Shown: one piece after another, positions 9,405-20,398 of the stretch
Layout of the letters: the number at the start of each line of letters is the position of its first letter
Position numbering within the stretch: position 1 is the first letter of the stretch
From: Pezizomycotina sp. ARF18
Lineage: Eukaryota; Ascomycota
Reading direction: 5' to 3'
Length of the DNA stretch: 25,322 nucleotides
Assembly: GCA_002224055.1 (NCBI GenBank)
Contig: AZLU01000033.1
Coordinates: 244,165-269,486 of the forward strand
Program-made: the position numbers and the translations under genes
The notes under the pieces: generated by a model
The model's input: the letters and a program-made list of their open reading frames with translations, nothing else
The model's database searches: none
Told to the model about the DNA's origin: nothing

Positions 9405-11335
9405 TTACTTATATCCAAACCATTTTACCGCTATCAAAGTTGTAATACAATACGCTGCCTCAAAAAGACCCCACGTAACGCCCATTCCAATGCCAATGCC
9501 CTGCCTGTTGCGCCCCAGTTCCTACCCGTCTCCATCGTCTATAGACACCGTACAGGCCTAAACTCCTCGTCGGTACCATAGCTCTAGATGATGCTCCCCT
9601 CTGGGCGAGGAGAAGGATCATATTAGTCCTTGGAATAGTACCAGAGGTACTCCCTCTCAGATAAGAAAGGGCCGTCGTCCTCATAACAAGGCTCTCAAGA
9701 CCTATCGTGAGCGACGTGGCAACGGCGTCGGCCGCATGAGACGCAATCACATCTGTTGGATGAGACGCTAGCTGGGTGTTTCGATAATGCCTCCCCTGGC
9801 CTTGGGCAACTGACGGGTCTTGACCGTCCTGTTGGGTCCATCGCCATGCGCGTACTCCCTTGCCGTGCTTGCGGTAACTTGAACCTCGATTTCGGATATG
9901 TGCCCTGACACTTCGTTGACATCTTCATCGTTCAAGGGTCCAGATATATCGGATGCATTAGTTTGTCGGCGAGCTCGAGAAGGAGCGGAATCCCCATCCG
10001 CATAGGGCTCCAGTTGAACGGTGGCAGTGAAGGTCTGCGTTACGCTGCTGGAGGAGGGGTTGACATCGTTATTCAACTGCGCGGCGGTTTCACGGCGCCA
10101 TGTCTCCTCGGTTTCTTCTTCGCTTGCCATTATCTCGCCGTAGCCCTCAACATACCCACCGCTTGCTTTGACTTCTTCGAACTTGTCCGGTCTCGGTAAA
10201 AGCCTGCTAAATATGTTAAGGCATTTGACGTGTACTCGGAAAGCCAGCTTCTGCTGAATAAGGTACCAAAAGAATGGCGACTCAAGATACGTTGACGGGG
10301 AAAGAGCAAATCGCAGCATCTCCGAAAAAGTCATGGAAAGCAGCCCTGTGGGTATCGGCGAAAACGCTGAGAAACTCGGGAAGAATGGTATGGCGGGCAT
10401 TAAATGTAGTGATTGTAGAACCGAATGGCGGTAAATAGGAAAGAAAAGGAGGTCGAGCGACATTGAGAGGCTATTATTCGATCAAAGAATTAATGATCAA
10501 CGATCTCGCGCGCACGGGAAATTGGGGTTTAAAAGGGGAAATAGGTGAGGCCAACATTTTATAACAATTCACCAGTAGTCGTTTCCGGGGCTTGCCAGTT
10601 GCTTTGTCACGAAAGATTGCTTTCTCCCGGAGCCATCTAAATAACACGGTTTTGGCCATAGTCCCTAAATATATTCGCAATCTGGAAAACGATATGAGAT
10701 GGCATGCCCGCAAACCACTCTAGGAAATGGCGCTGCGTGAAAGCAGTACCAAGGATGTTCATATAACCGACATTCTCCAAGACCCTGAATGTCTATGAGA
10801 TAAACGCGTCAGCTTCATGGAAACTTCAATAGAATAAGCACATGTCTAGTTTTGAAAAAATGAAAAGCTTACCTGAATCTCATTGCGAATGCTGATCAGC
10901 GGCCATGTCAAGAAGTAGAGAGTGACCAAGTCAAGGGTGCCGAGAATCAGCCCGATGTCGTTCTCCCTCCGACTCTGAGCCGGGTCATACTGGCTGCCGT
11001 CTTTACCAGGTCTGTGGAGATGTATACCGACAATTGTTAAAACGTCGTTCTGGGCCTTGCGAAAAGCGCGTTGGCTGTCTAGAGGAAGCTGCGACGATCG
11101 AGGCGAGGCCTCTTGCGGCGGGACTGAGAAGACGAAGCCAGAATCGGCTCTCCCTGCTGCTGCTGCTGCTGCTCGCTCTGAGCCGGCTGCTCGCCTTGCT
11201 GGTTCTGATCAGGCTGACGAGTTTGCTGAGCATGTTCGCCTGATGCGCAGTATTCTCGGGCCGATTTGATGACGATTGCGGTTCAAAGCACTGCCGTCCA
11301 AGGCTGAGCAAGTTAAGGTAAGCTTCCCGACCCAT
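9405..11335 (-). CDS. Conserved fungal multi-pass membrane protein, family unnamed
   Basis: I do not recognise a named family, though the pattern resembles an uncharacterised membrane protein of filamentous fungi. From Met 11335 (MGREAYLNLL) there is a Gln-rich N-terminal region with a poly-Q run (CAG repeats at about 11155-11180), a basic patch (SRRKRPRLDRR), then AFRKAQNDVLTIVGIHLHRP and IGLILGTLDLVTLYFLTWPL, a first membrane segment. An intron (donor 10872, acceptor about 10785) separates this from VLENVGYMNIL and AKTVLFRWLREKAIFRDKAT. Further on come YLESPFFWYLIQQKLAFRV, SRLLPRPDKFEEVKASGGY, a Ser/Thr and acidic linker (SSSVTQTFTATVQLEPY), then ASHAADAVATSLTIGLESL and GVTWGLFEAAYCITTLIAV before TAA (9407-9405). 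The membrane location is inferred from hydrophobic helices; function unknown. One-base shifts near 11215, 10655 and 9700-9780 split it. It is divergent from UTP13 across a 550-bp shared promoter region. Confidence 0.75.
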
Positions 11336-11888
11336 GCTGGGTGGAAGCTCAAGCGGGCGTAGAAACCAGCCGAAGAGACAAGAATATTAAAAGGATGTCG
11401 CAATAGAATATGTAGCTACATGTCCTCGGACGCACTTCGAAGGCAGCTAAGATGATGCTACGGCTCGCGATTCTGAGCTACCACCTAGCGGCGTGGTTTC
11501 CAAGATTCGATTCGTGGGGAATGGTTGATCTCGGCTGAAAACCAGACAAAGAAAGGAAAAAAAAAAAAAAAAAAAAACCAAATCGTATTTGCAAAATATA
11601 ATTGAGGCTCAACTGCTTGTCCTTGCAGTCGCAAAGAGCTCTTTTTCTCGGGGTTCACGAAATTTTCTTTACAATTTTTCATTCGCCCACTAATGACCAA
11701 AAGGCCTCTCCTTAGCCTTTTAGATAATCCTCAGCGTCTTCAATCCTCTTGCAGATTATTAGCGGCTCACGAATTTTTTCCCTTTCTTTTATTCTTTGAG
11801 TCTTTATATATATATCACCTTAGAAGGGCTGGACAACAGGTGCAATATTTATCTCGACGCTACCGTTTGAGAATATAAGATCGCAACC
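11336..11888. other. Divergent promoter region between the membrane-protein gene and UTP13
   Basis: The 550-bp spacer between divergent genes holds an A21 tract (11557-11577), a poly(dA:dT) element of the kind known to exclude nucleosomes in fungal promoters, and a TATATATATA stretch at about 11806-11816, roughly 75 bp before the UTP13 start. No other gene is seen. Promoter roles are inferred from position. Confidence 0.45.
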
Positions 11889-14802
11889 ATGGCACCGGCT
11901 TTAAAGACGACCTTCAAGCCGACGAAAGTCTTGCAATCTTTTTATACGGGGCAAAGTTGCGCTTTCTCAAGATGGGCGCATTTTGGTTTCTACTTTGGAC
12001 GAAGATGTCCTGTTAACAGATATGGAGTCGGGTGCGGAACTCGCACGGATAGAAGGTGTAAGTTTCTGTGCACGTCATCCAGGACATGCAATTGTAGCTG
12101 ATATATATGCCGGATAGGATACCGAAGTTATAACTACTCTTGCAAGTAAGCATTGATCTTTCTCTTGCTTCTGTTCAAAAGGTTCTGCACAGCAATCGAT
12201 CTAATAAAAATGCTCCTAAATCAACAGTTACCCCCAAGGCAACTCATGTTATAACGTGCTCGAGGTCCTTCAGCATGAGAACCTACGCCCTGCAGTTCGA
12301 TGACCCATTGACCACAATAACGCCGATCCTAATTCGTACTATACGGGCGCATGATGCTCCCGTCATTACTTGCGCCGTTGACCCTTCTGAAAGCCTACTT
12401 GCGACTGGCGGGTCGGAGGGCCTCGTAAAAGTGTGGGACATCAAGGGTGGTTACGTTACTCACAGCTTCCGAGGGCATGGAGGGGTCATATCGGCTCTCA
12501 GCTTTTTCACATCTACCGATAATGCCAAAGAATGGAGGTTGGCATCCGCTGCGGACGATACGAGGATTATCATATGGGACCTATACTCGAAAAAGTCGTT
12601 GAAGGTCCTGGAGGTCACAGCAGTGTGATCCGAGGTCTGGACTGGTCAGTGGATGGTAAACTTTTGGTCAGTGCCGGAAGAGATCAGGTCATCTGCATAT
12701 GGGAATCGCGGAAATGGTCGCTAAGGGGCACAATACCGGTTGTGGAAACCCTGGAAGTTGCTGGCTTTCTTAAACCTGGTGTAATCGTCGGCCAGGCGTA
12801 GAAGAAAAGACCAAGTTGTATACAGCGGCGGTGAACGGGAGTTATTCGACTCTGGAGCTCCAGTACGGGAAAGGAAATCCCATATGCGAAGCAAGACCCT
12901 GAGGACGAAATTAACGACATAATGTTTGTTGCATCATCAACCTCTCTAGCATTGGATATAGCGATATTCTAACTTTTTCTCTTTTCAAGATACAATAAGG
13001 ATCTATCACTCCTGATAGCTATACATAATGACCAAACGCTTCTCGTACACGACGTCGCGACAGACTTGCCAATCCAGCGCCGTCTCTCCGGGCATCACGA
13101 CGAAATAATCGACATACAATACGTAAACCACCGATAATTCCCTCCTTGCTGTTGCGACAAACTCGGAAGATATTCGATTGGTGGCTGTTAAGGAGAATTC
13201 CTTTGGTGACGTCGGCGTATTGAAGGGTCACAATGATATCGCAATTTGCTTGGACACAGATCCCACGCGCCGCTGGCTTGCTAGTGGAAGCAAAGATAAT
13301 GAAGCTCGTCTATGGAGAATCGACTACTCTAACCCGATATAGGGAGCAGGTTTACATGCAGAGCTAAGTTCGTTGGACACGCTGAGAGCATCGGAGCCGT
13401 GGCCTTATCTCGATCATCAGATTCGGGCCGACCTAAATTTATAATTACAGGTTCGAAGGACTGTACTATCAAACGATGGGATATCCCTGATATATCGGAA
13501 GATACCACCACCTCCAAGATTTAGCCCACGTGCTGTTTTCACAAGAAAGGCTCACGATAAGGATATAAATTCGATTGACGTCTCATCGAACGATAGCCTC
13601 TTTGCAAGTGCGTCGCAGGACCGGGTAATCAAGATATGGTCTACCGACACTGGAGAAGTTCTAGGCATACTGCGTGGCCACCGGCGTGGAGTATGGTCGG
13701 TTCGCTTTGGGCCGCCAACGATCACGTCCTCGAACGCTGGCGTACAAGAGGTGGTAGGCTGTTGTCTCCGGTAGCGGAGACAAAACCGTCCGTCTTTGGA
13801 CCTCTCCAATTACACCTGCGTAAAGACGTTTGAAGGCCACGCTGGCGTCGTTCTCAGGTGCATATGGATTACCGGCGGGCTTCAGGTAGCTAGCGCCGGA
13901 GGTGAGGGCTTGGTCAAAGCATGGGATATCCGAACTGGCGAATGCTCCGCAACATTGGACAACCATGAGGACAAAGTGTGGGGATGATAGCAAGGTCCGA
14001 TGATGAGGTATTGGTCTCTGCTGGTGCTGATTCGGTTATCACGTTTTGGCAAGATGTGAGCGAGGAGACCAGAGAGGCCGAAGCCAAGGAAGCTGAGCAT
14101 TTAGTGGAACAGTACGTGGCCTTCTCTTTTCAGCCAACGTGGATTTTTCTATATTCTGCGAGTGACTAACTATCTTTAGGGAACAAAAACTGAGCAATTA
14201 CATTCATGCGTCCGATTACCGATCGGCAATCGAACTAGCATTAGAGCTGAACCACCCTCAGCGGCTTTTTAACCTATTTTTCTTCGGTCACCTCCAAGTC
14301 GCCTCCCGAACCATCATCGATTTCAGGTATCGTGCGGTAGACGACATCCTGGCGGACTTGGATGACGAGCAGCTGTTCAGGCTACTCACTCGCATACGAG
14401 ACTGGAACACTAATTCTAAGAACGCAACCGTAGCTCAGAGGGTTCTATCCATACTCCTCAAAAGCTACCCTGCTGAGAAATTCGTCGATTTGGCAAACTC
14501 ACCAACAGCTCGTAAAGCGAAGAAAATACCGAGCGTGGGGGCGGCGTTGTGCTGAAGGATGTCTTCGATGCTGTAGCGAGGTATACGGAACGCCATTTTG
14601 GTAGGGTCGAAGATCTCCTGGGAGACAGCTATCTTGTGGACTATACGTACGTATTCGAAAACTATATCATGATATTAGGTTTCCTTTGCTAACCTATCGC
14701 TTTCAAAGGCTTCGGGAGATGGAAGAGTCCGCATTCCGCGAAGGATCTCTAGTAAACGGTGTTGATGAAATCAGCAACGGCCAGGATTTTATTTCTGTAT
14801 AA
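11889..14802 (+). CDS. UTP13: UTP13, WD40 subunit of the U3 snoRNP / SSU processome
   Basis: Nucleolar WD40 protein of the UTP-B subcomplex needed for 18S rRNA maturation (human TBL3). Exon 1 is 11889-12057 (GGT then GTAAGT donor), exon 2 is 12118-12145, and exon 3 starts at 12228. WD repeats visible in order include [118 protein letters not shown] and [14 protein letters not shown]. After introns 14112-14179 and 14647-14708 comes the helical Utp13 C-terminal domain ([47 protein letters not shown]). Stop TAA 14800-14802. At least nine single-base shifts break the frame (near 11952, 12607, 12795, 13130, 13340, 13520, 13795, 13983, 14290 and 14545), yet the protein can be followed end to end. 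It is convergent with PUP3. Confidence 0.95.
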
Positions 14803-15037
14803 TAACGGAACCACATCTTTGTGTAAGTATGCTATGAATTTTTGGCGTTCTCCATTGGCGTTAATCCTAGATCATTGCCTTTTGTTTATAGAGCCTATAC
14901 GATTAATCGTGCCTCCCTAACTTTGCCTGTATAATCATGTAAATTACAAAGCAGTGTATGAGTAGTAGGAGTTGAGGTCGACTACCAGTCGAAGTCTGCG
15001 GACCATTCCTTCCATTCTATCCTCCTCCCTTTTCCCC
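14803..15037. other. Short intergenic between convergent UTP13 and PUP3
   Basis: The 235-bp gap between two 3' ends holds only AT-rich and C/T-rich untranslated sequence. I see no further gene or terminator-like hairpin. Confidence 0.5.
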
Positions 15038-16224
15038 TTAGTCTTGACGACTCTTCAAGAGCCTCTTGATCACCTTATCCTTCGTGATGATATAAACGTG
15101 TGCGCCCCTGATAGAAGAGTTATTATGAGATACAAGGATAAATAAAACTGGTAAAATGAGAAGACCAAGAACTCGTAGCTTACCAACCAGCAAGAGCATC
15201 TCTGTCCAATGAGTCAGTAAAGTCTGTGATACCGTTTCAAAAAGATCCTCTGTAATGTGCCGCGGAGGATTGAATATATCAGTGTACTATCTCGATAACA
15301 CCAGGTATCATTGTAGTTTAACCACTCACCAGGCTCCAGATCAGGCTCCCATAACGACTCTGCTACACCGTGCAGCTGATCACTCGCCGTCCCGGAAACA
15401 ATGAAGTCTTTGGCAAAATCGATACAGCCGATGCTGTCGAAGCCACAGATGAACGGTTTCTTTGTGCGCGGGTTTATAACCGGCGATAACGGGCGAAAAC
15501 GAAGTAAGGCCCGAAGCGGCGTTCGTAGAGGGTGGAAGAAACGAGGTTGGCCATCGTCTCCGGCTCGATATCCCGCTCCTCACGTAGGCGGTAGAGGTTA
15601 ACCTTGAGACGGAAGACGTCCCTCCTAGAATTTTGCACTTTGTTTAGTAACTCGATCAACGTAAATCTTAGTAAATATATCGAACTGGAAAGAGAGCTCT
15701 CTCACAGCGTCATTACGTCGGTCGCAAGTCCGGTAAGTCCTAGCCAAACGTCACCGTAGTTGAAGATCTTCGGAAAGTTGTTCGATAGTGTCAATGCTTG
15801 TTGGCCTAGTAGCGGTTAAGAGGGGGAAATATTAGCTCCACCTGAATTGAAAATCTTTTAAGACATAATAACGCCTCCCGTAGGAATACACACCGAATCT
15901 TAGATCGCATGCGATTGCTGTATGAATGCCTCTAGTAAGTCATCTTGTTTCCTGTTTTTTGATGTTATGTCTGAGACCATATTACCAACGCAATCCTTCC
16001 CGACCTGCAGTAAGAATTATCAATGGGTAAGTGTCTATCTCAATGTATTGTATTGGGACGAAAGGTTCCAGACAGAAAGCACTCACCATAGCCAACGCAG
16101 CACCACCATCTACCCAGGAGGGAGAGAGAGTTAGCAATTACTGTAATTGTTTGACCAAGAGCGGGGACGAGGGGGTGGAGCGAAAACCACGGCAAACGAA
16201 CTGTAGGAGAATGGGTTCGACTAT
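15038..16224 (-). CDS. PUP3: 20S proteasome subunit beta type-3
   Basis: Structural, non-catalytic beta3 subunit of the 20S core particle (no active-site Thr expected). Eight exons can be placed on the minus strand: 16224-16202, 16109-16087, 16004-15986, 15917-15894, 15805-15706, 15624-15330, 15249-15184 and 15107-15038. Joined, they encode SNPFSYNGGAALAMVGKDC, VAIACDLRFGQQALTLSNNF, PKIFNYGDVWLGLTGLATDV, RLREERDIEPETMANLVSS, LYERRFGPYF, KKPFICGFDSIGCIDFAKDF, SGTASDQLHGVAESLWEPD and WGAHVYIITKDKVIKR. The exon sum is 620 nt; removing three apparent 1-nt insertions (start codon ATAG near 16222, one T near 15513 and one near 15496) and restoring one missing base near 15207 gives 618 nt, 205 aa, the normal length for this subunit. 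The first four exons are only 19-24 nt. Divergent from UBX4. Confidence 0.95.
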
Positions 16225-17058
16225 CGGTGGAAGCAACTGTTAGCTCTATTCTCTAAACCAAAGCGTTTCCACATAGCAAGTCGTAGGAGGAAGCGGGGGA
16301 AACGTCTGGCTACCATATTTCAGATCGAACTCAGGAAGAAGAGCTTCTGTCAATATTAAACTTCAAAGCTGTGTTGATTGTGCGTAAGCTCGAGAGTTGC
16401 GTTGTGTTTGTTGGAGGTTTGGCAGTGGTGGGTTCGGTGGTGGTTGTGGGATAGAGCTCCAGCAAGGGAAAAAAAAAGAGGCAGACGACGCGCAATGGAA
16501 TAGCTCACTAGCAAAGCACACAGCTCACTAGCCACAACTGAGATTTCCAGGCTATTACTCTTCTTCCAGTTCCTCCAGACAGCGCTTATTCCGATGTTAT
16601 AGCTTGTAGCTGCTTTTTTTTTCCCATTTCTGGTTCTTTTATCTTATTTTCTTTTTTTTTTTTAAAAAAAATAAAATAAAATTTAAATCATATTATTATC
16701 AAGTCTAGTAGTATGAATTATTACTTGAGAATGCTCTCGAAGGTTGGAAGCTTATTAAAATAGAAGGCTCTCTTTTTAAAAATGCCCCACCATAAAATTG
16801 TTATGCGCGCGCCTTGTCATCATCTTTCTGCGGCAGAATTGGAAGGGCTGTTGGGGCAGTGAGCGAAGACCGCCTAGCTTGTGGAGATGAAGCACAAAGG
16901 AACCGGCATTTAAAGCAACAATCATCATCATTTTCTTCTCCGTAACTTTTTATTTTACTTATTTCTTGTCCTCACCTTACTACCACCTGCTTCAGTATCC
17001 CTGCTCTCCTTTCTGTCTGCTACGGACTCTCATCCACCTTCAACCTCCCCAGATCGAA
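16225..17058. other. Divergent promoter region between PUP3 and UBX4
   Basis: About 830 bp. It includes a G/T-rich stretch (about 16385-16455), an A/T-rich core with AAATAAAATAAAA repeats (about 16660-16690) and a C/T-rich leader just before the UBX4 start (about 16970-17055). I found no exact proteasome-associated control element (GGTGGCAAA). No gene seen. Confidence 0.45.
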
Positions 17059-18766
17059 ATGTCCGGCCCCCACGTAATAGTCCAGCTCTCCGCAAGCAAG
17101 CGGCTGAGAATAAGCGTCACCCCTTCAACAACTTTGAGTAATGTCCTCGAACAGGCGTGCGGCAAGTTTGGACTGGACGCAGAAAACTTCGCTTTGAAGT
17201 CAGTACCCGTGGAAATTGCCGGGCGCGTTCCTCCAATAATATAACTACATGTTAAAGTACAAAAACGCTGACAAATCGTGGCTTCTTAAATTCTTAACCT
17301 TGATCTAGGTCCGGCAAGAACACAGTTGACCTCTCGTTACCTTTCCGTTTGTCGAAGCTCACCTCCGGCGCGAAAATCGATCTGATAAGATGCGACAGGG
17401 CTAGAGGGAGTTCTACGGTGTCCGTCGCCTTGCAGCTTGTCGATGGCGACGGGTCCCGGCTCATAGACAAGTTCCCGAGCTCGACAACCGTCTGGGAGGT
17501 TCTTAAAGCTTTCGAAGCCTCGTCGACTGGCCGGAGACTGAACTTCACAGAAGAGCAAACCCCAAAACGGCTGGTAGCGGTGGAGGTGCTGGAAGATTAT
17601 ACTACGAGATGCCGGTTGTTCAGATCATGCAAAGAGAAGTTCGTCATTTCTATTCTGGGTCTAAAATACTCGTATTCTGTAGTATATGATACTGATGTGT
17701 ATTCCTTTTTTTTTTTTTTTTTTTTTTTTTTAATAGGTGTTAAGCTTGGAAGACCATCAGAAGAGCTTATCGTCGCTCGGTATCAGTTCCGGAACAGTGC
17801 TGCTAAAGTTGAAATTTGTGCCCACAGAGATACCACTCGAAGATGCAATGGCACAAATTGGCAGTTTCTCAGCGAACAACCCTTCTACTTCACAGCCCAG
17901 GCAGCTCCCGAAGCTAAAGGGATACAGTTGTGGAAGCGGGCACTTCTGAAGCGCCAATGGAAACGGTGGAAACTGCTCCCAAGAATCCACCATACGAAGC
18001 ACCAAGCCGCCTGCCCTCGAACCAGACAATCAAGACACGCAGAGTGAACAACGGTCTACGGAGCTGATAAAACCGACCGAAACCATTGCCGGACCAGATG
18101 ATAGGCAAATCTCCGTGTTTAGCGCAGCTTCGGGCAACACCCCAGAAGCTGCAAAGCTGCAGGTCGATGAGAGCCACTATGAGATGACAGTCAAGCAAGC
18201 AAGGCAATATCAAGACCAACTCAAAACGGCAACGTTCAACAAGCGGTTGTTAACAGAAGCGCAGCAAAAACAAAAAGCAGATGCCGAGCTGAACAGGCGG
18301 AAGAGCGTTAGACAGGTCCAGATTCGGATCAGGTTCACAGACGGGACAGCCGTCAGAGCACGTTCAAACAAGAAGATACAGCAGAGACTCTTTATCATTT
18401 CGTCCAGGGTCTACTTCAGCATCCTCAGGAACCTTTCCACCTTACACTCCCCGGCCCACAGCAGGTACCAGTTCAACGCAATGCGTCGTCGCTGATAGTC
18501 GACCTGGGCATACTTATCCCTACGATTATAAACTTTAACTGGGACAGCACTGCTAGTAGCACGGCAAAGTCCAGCCCAGTTTTGGCGGATCAGTTCAGGA
18601 ATCAAGCGATCCAAATGCCAGTCCCAAGGAGCCAGACGCTATTGAGGTTGAGGATGACGATACCCACAGACCAAAGCAATCCACGAGCTCCGACGCCAGT
18701 GCGAGTGGTTCCGGAGGTGGGACGGTGGAAAAGGTGCCCAAATGGCTGAAATTTGGGAGGAAATAG
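17059..18766 (+). CDS. UBX4: UBX-domain protein, UBX4/TUG (ASPSCR1)-like Cdc48 adaptor
   Basis: Probable adaptor of the AAA ATPase Cdc48/p97. Start ATG 17059 (MSGPHVIVQLSASKRLRISV) opens an N-terminal TUG ubiquitin-like domain; intron 1 runs 17199-17308 (GTCAGT donor), restoring FALKSGKNTVDLSLPFRLSK. The second ubiquitin-like part reads DKFPSSTTVWEVLKAFE and YYEMPVVQIMQRE; intron 2 (17639-17736, GTTCGT donor, T26 tract) precedes VLSLEDHQKSLSSLG and VLLKLKFVPTEIPLEDAM. A charged helix (MTVKQARQYQDQLK, RLLTEAQQKQKADAELNRRK) leads into the UBX domain: VQIRIRFTDGTAV, then DTAETLYHFVQGLLQHPQEP and SSLIVDLGILIPT. The protein ends KVPKWLKFGRK with TAG 18764-18766, a tail typical of fungal UBX4 homologues. 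Frameshifts near 17565, 17925, 18020, 18370 and 18610. The domain order supports UBX4 rather than other UBX proteins. Confidence 0.87.
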
Positions 18767-19420
18767 CAAACATCTAAGGGACCAGATGATTTTGAAATCC
18801 TGGCAAGATCCGTGTTTGAACAGCAAATTTGGCGCCCATTCTATGTCTATGTGACGAACACCCTGAAAGTGGAGATTGTTATTCTCGTCATAAGTCTCAT
18901 ATCAATTGATAATGTCAACTTCAGCGTATCTTTGCTTTGAATTGCCTCTCTCTCTCCGATTTCCGAGCTTGCCGTTCGAATCTTATTCGAAATTGCCGTG
19001 ATTCATTGCGTGGAATTGTCATCATTAAAGTGAAGCTGAGAGGAAAATAAGAACAACGTGACCGTCAATTATAGAGTATTGAAAAATATTACACTTGAGG
19101 AAATATGAAGAGAGCGAAAAAAAGAACTTTGATAATAAAACTATCCCATGAAAAGAAAAAAACATCGAGTAACGCAAAGAGTTATCCAATACGATATATA
19201 GGTTGCCTTCTCTCTTATATGTATTATTTAGTCGAAGAAGGAAAAATGCACCCCACAAATTCCAAACCCTTCTGCTAGAAAGCACCACTTGAAAGAAACC
19301 CTTTTTGATAAGAAAATGCGGAGGAGGAGGTTGTTTGTAAGAAAGAAGGAAGGGAGAAGGACGATTAAAGTCGGATTTCGAGAGAAGATTGAGGGAAAGG
19401 AAAGGCAAAAAAAGAGACAT
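18767..19420. other. Intergenic between convergent UBX4 and eL36
   Basis: 654 bp of AT-rich 3' flanking sequence. Contains a small inverted repeat TTCGAA-TCTTA-TTCGAA (about 18976-18992). The longer frames here are low complexity and not coding by appearance. Confidence 0.5.
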
Positions 19421-20026
19421 TTAATGGGCTCTCCTGGCTTCGGCGATGACACGGGTGAGTTCGTCAACCTTCTTCTTCGCACGGCCAAAGGTACCGAGTC
19501 TCTTCTTCGCCAGCTTGCGGGCACGCTTATCTTTGCTGTTACGGATCAATTCGATGACTCGTCTCTCATAGGGTGCCAGCCTGTTTGACCAGATTATAAC
19601 AACCGTTAGCAAGAAAGATATTTCAATATGTATTCCCCCCTATTATCCAACAGTTTCCAGCCGTGTCGTATCCTTTCTCTTCCTAGCGTCATGGCATCTG
19701 GGCCCTTGATCCGCGACAGAAACTTGTGTGTGCGAATATATTTTTCTTCCTCGGTTTCGAAGCTTTTTATTCGAAGAGTTTGCACGTACCCGGCGACTTC
19801 CTTGACGATGTCCCTGACGAAGACAGTTCGCTTCGATGCCCTTCCCTTGGTTCGCGAGATCCTCGCCTTGGGTTCACGCCAGGTAGCTTTGTAGCCCTTC
19901 TTGATGCCGACGGCCAGACCTATAAAACAGATAGAGATCCAAGTTTAGCTTCATGATCCGGACGTCGACAAAAAGGGAATTCTTCATAATATATGTCGTA
20001 CCGGTCCTCTCTACTTGCTTCGCCAT
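19421..20026 (-). CDS. RPL36: 60S ribosomal protein eL36
   Basis: Large-subunit ribosomal protein. Three exons on the minus strand: 20026-20002 (MAKQVERT), 19919-19790 ([40 protein letters not shown]) and 19580-19421 ([53 protein letters not shown]). Splice sites are GTAC...AG for both introns and all phases join. The total is 315 nt, 104 aa plus stop TAA (19423-19421), normal for fungal eL36. It is one of only two genes here without a frameshift. The early intron right after a short first exon is typical of fungal ribosomal protein genes. The first exon ends 8 codons after the start. Identity is certain from sequence. Confidence 0.97.
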
Positions 20027-20390
20027 CACAGATATTGTTTCTATGTGTCGGAAATGTTCTTTTTGGGTTGACGATTTCTGGTGATGTTCTTTTTTATTTC
20101 CGGTTCGTTATTGTACGCAGAACAATTTCGATATTCAATATTACCCTAATAGATTTCCCTAGCTAGCACACCCAAATTTTTTTTTTTTTTAACTTTTTGC
20201 TTTACGGTGTGGAAGGGCTGTAACCCTGATTACATAATATTGGTCAAAATTCCACAGCCACAATACTAATATTTGTTCATCAGCCACAACGCCACATAGC
20301 TAACTTTCGTGAAGACAATAAAATTACTTATACTTGAGTGAATACACACAGCGGTTACTTCTCCTTTTTGCATTCATGGATAGTTATAGC

Positions 20391-20398
20391 TATAAAAG
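20391..20398 (+). promoter_or_regulatory. TATA-like box TATAAAAG in the gene-poor stretch
   Basis: TATAAAAG matches the eukaryotic TATA box well and is not followed by any open frame of useful length. It may be chance in AT-rich DNA, or drive a non-coding transcript running right. Confidence 0.25.

Noticed and set aside
11034-11269. Plus-strand frames rich in Leu or Ala
   Set aside because: They are the antisense of the CAG/poly-Q repeat in the minus-strand membrane-protein gene.
11495-11525. GATTCGATTCGTGG resembling a tRNA T-arm
   Set aside because: No cloverleaf can be drawn around it and no A box lies at the right distance.
16205-16230. GGGTTCGACTATC resembling a tRNA B box
   Set aside because: No matching A box or acceptor stem, and the bases belong to the first exon region of PUP3 on the other strand.
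16225-17058. Proteasome-associated control element (GGTGGCAAA) upstream of PUP3
   Set aside because: Only loose resemblances such as TTTGGCAGTGG were found; no exact site on either strand by eye.
18976-18992. TTCGAA-TCTTA-TTCGAA inverted repeat as a terminator or tRNA arm
   Set aside because: Short, AT-rich, and intrinsic terminators are not expected for RNA polymerase II genes.
20140-20235. ACCCTAA- and AACCCTG-like motifs near eL36 as telomere-like or ribosomal-protein promoter boxes
   Set aside because: Only single imperfect copies; a chance match is likely.
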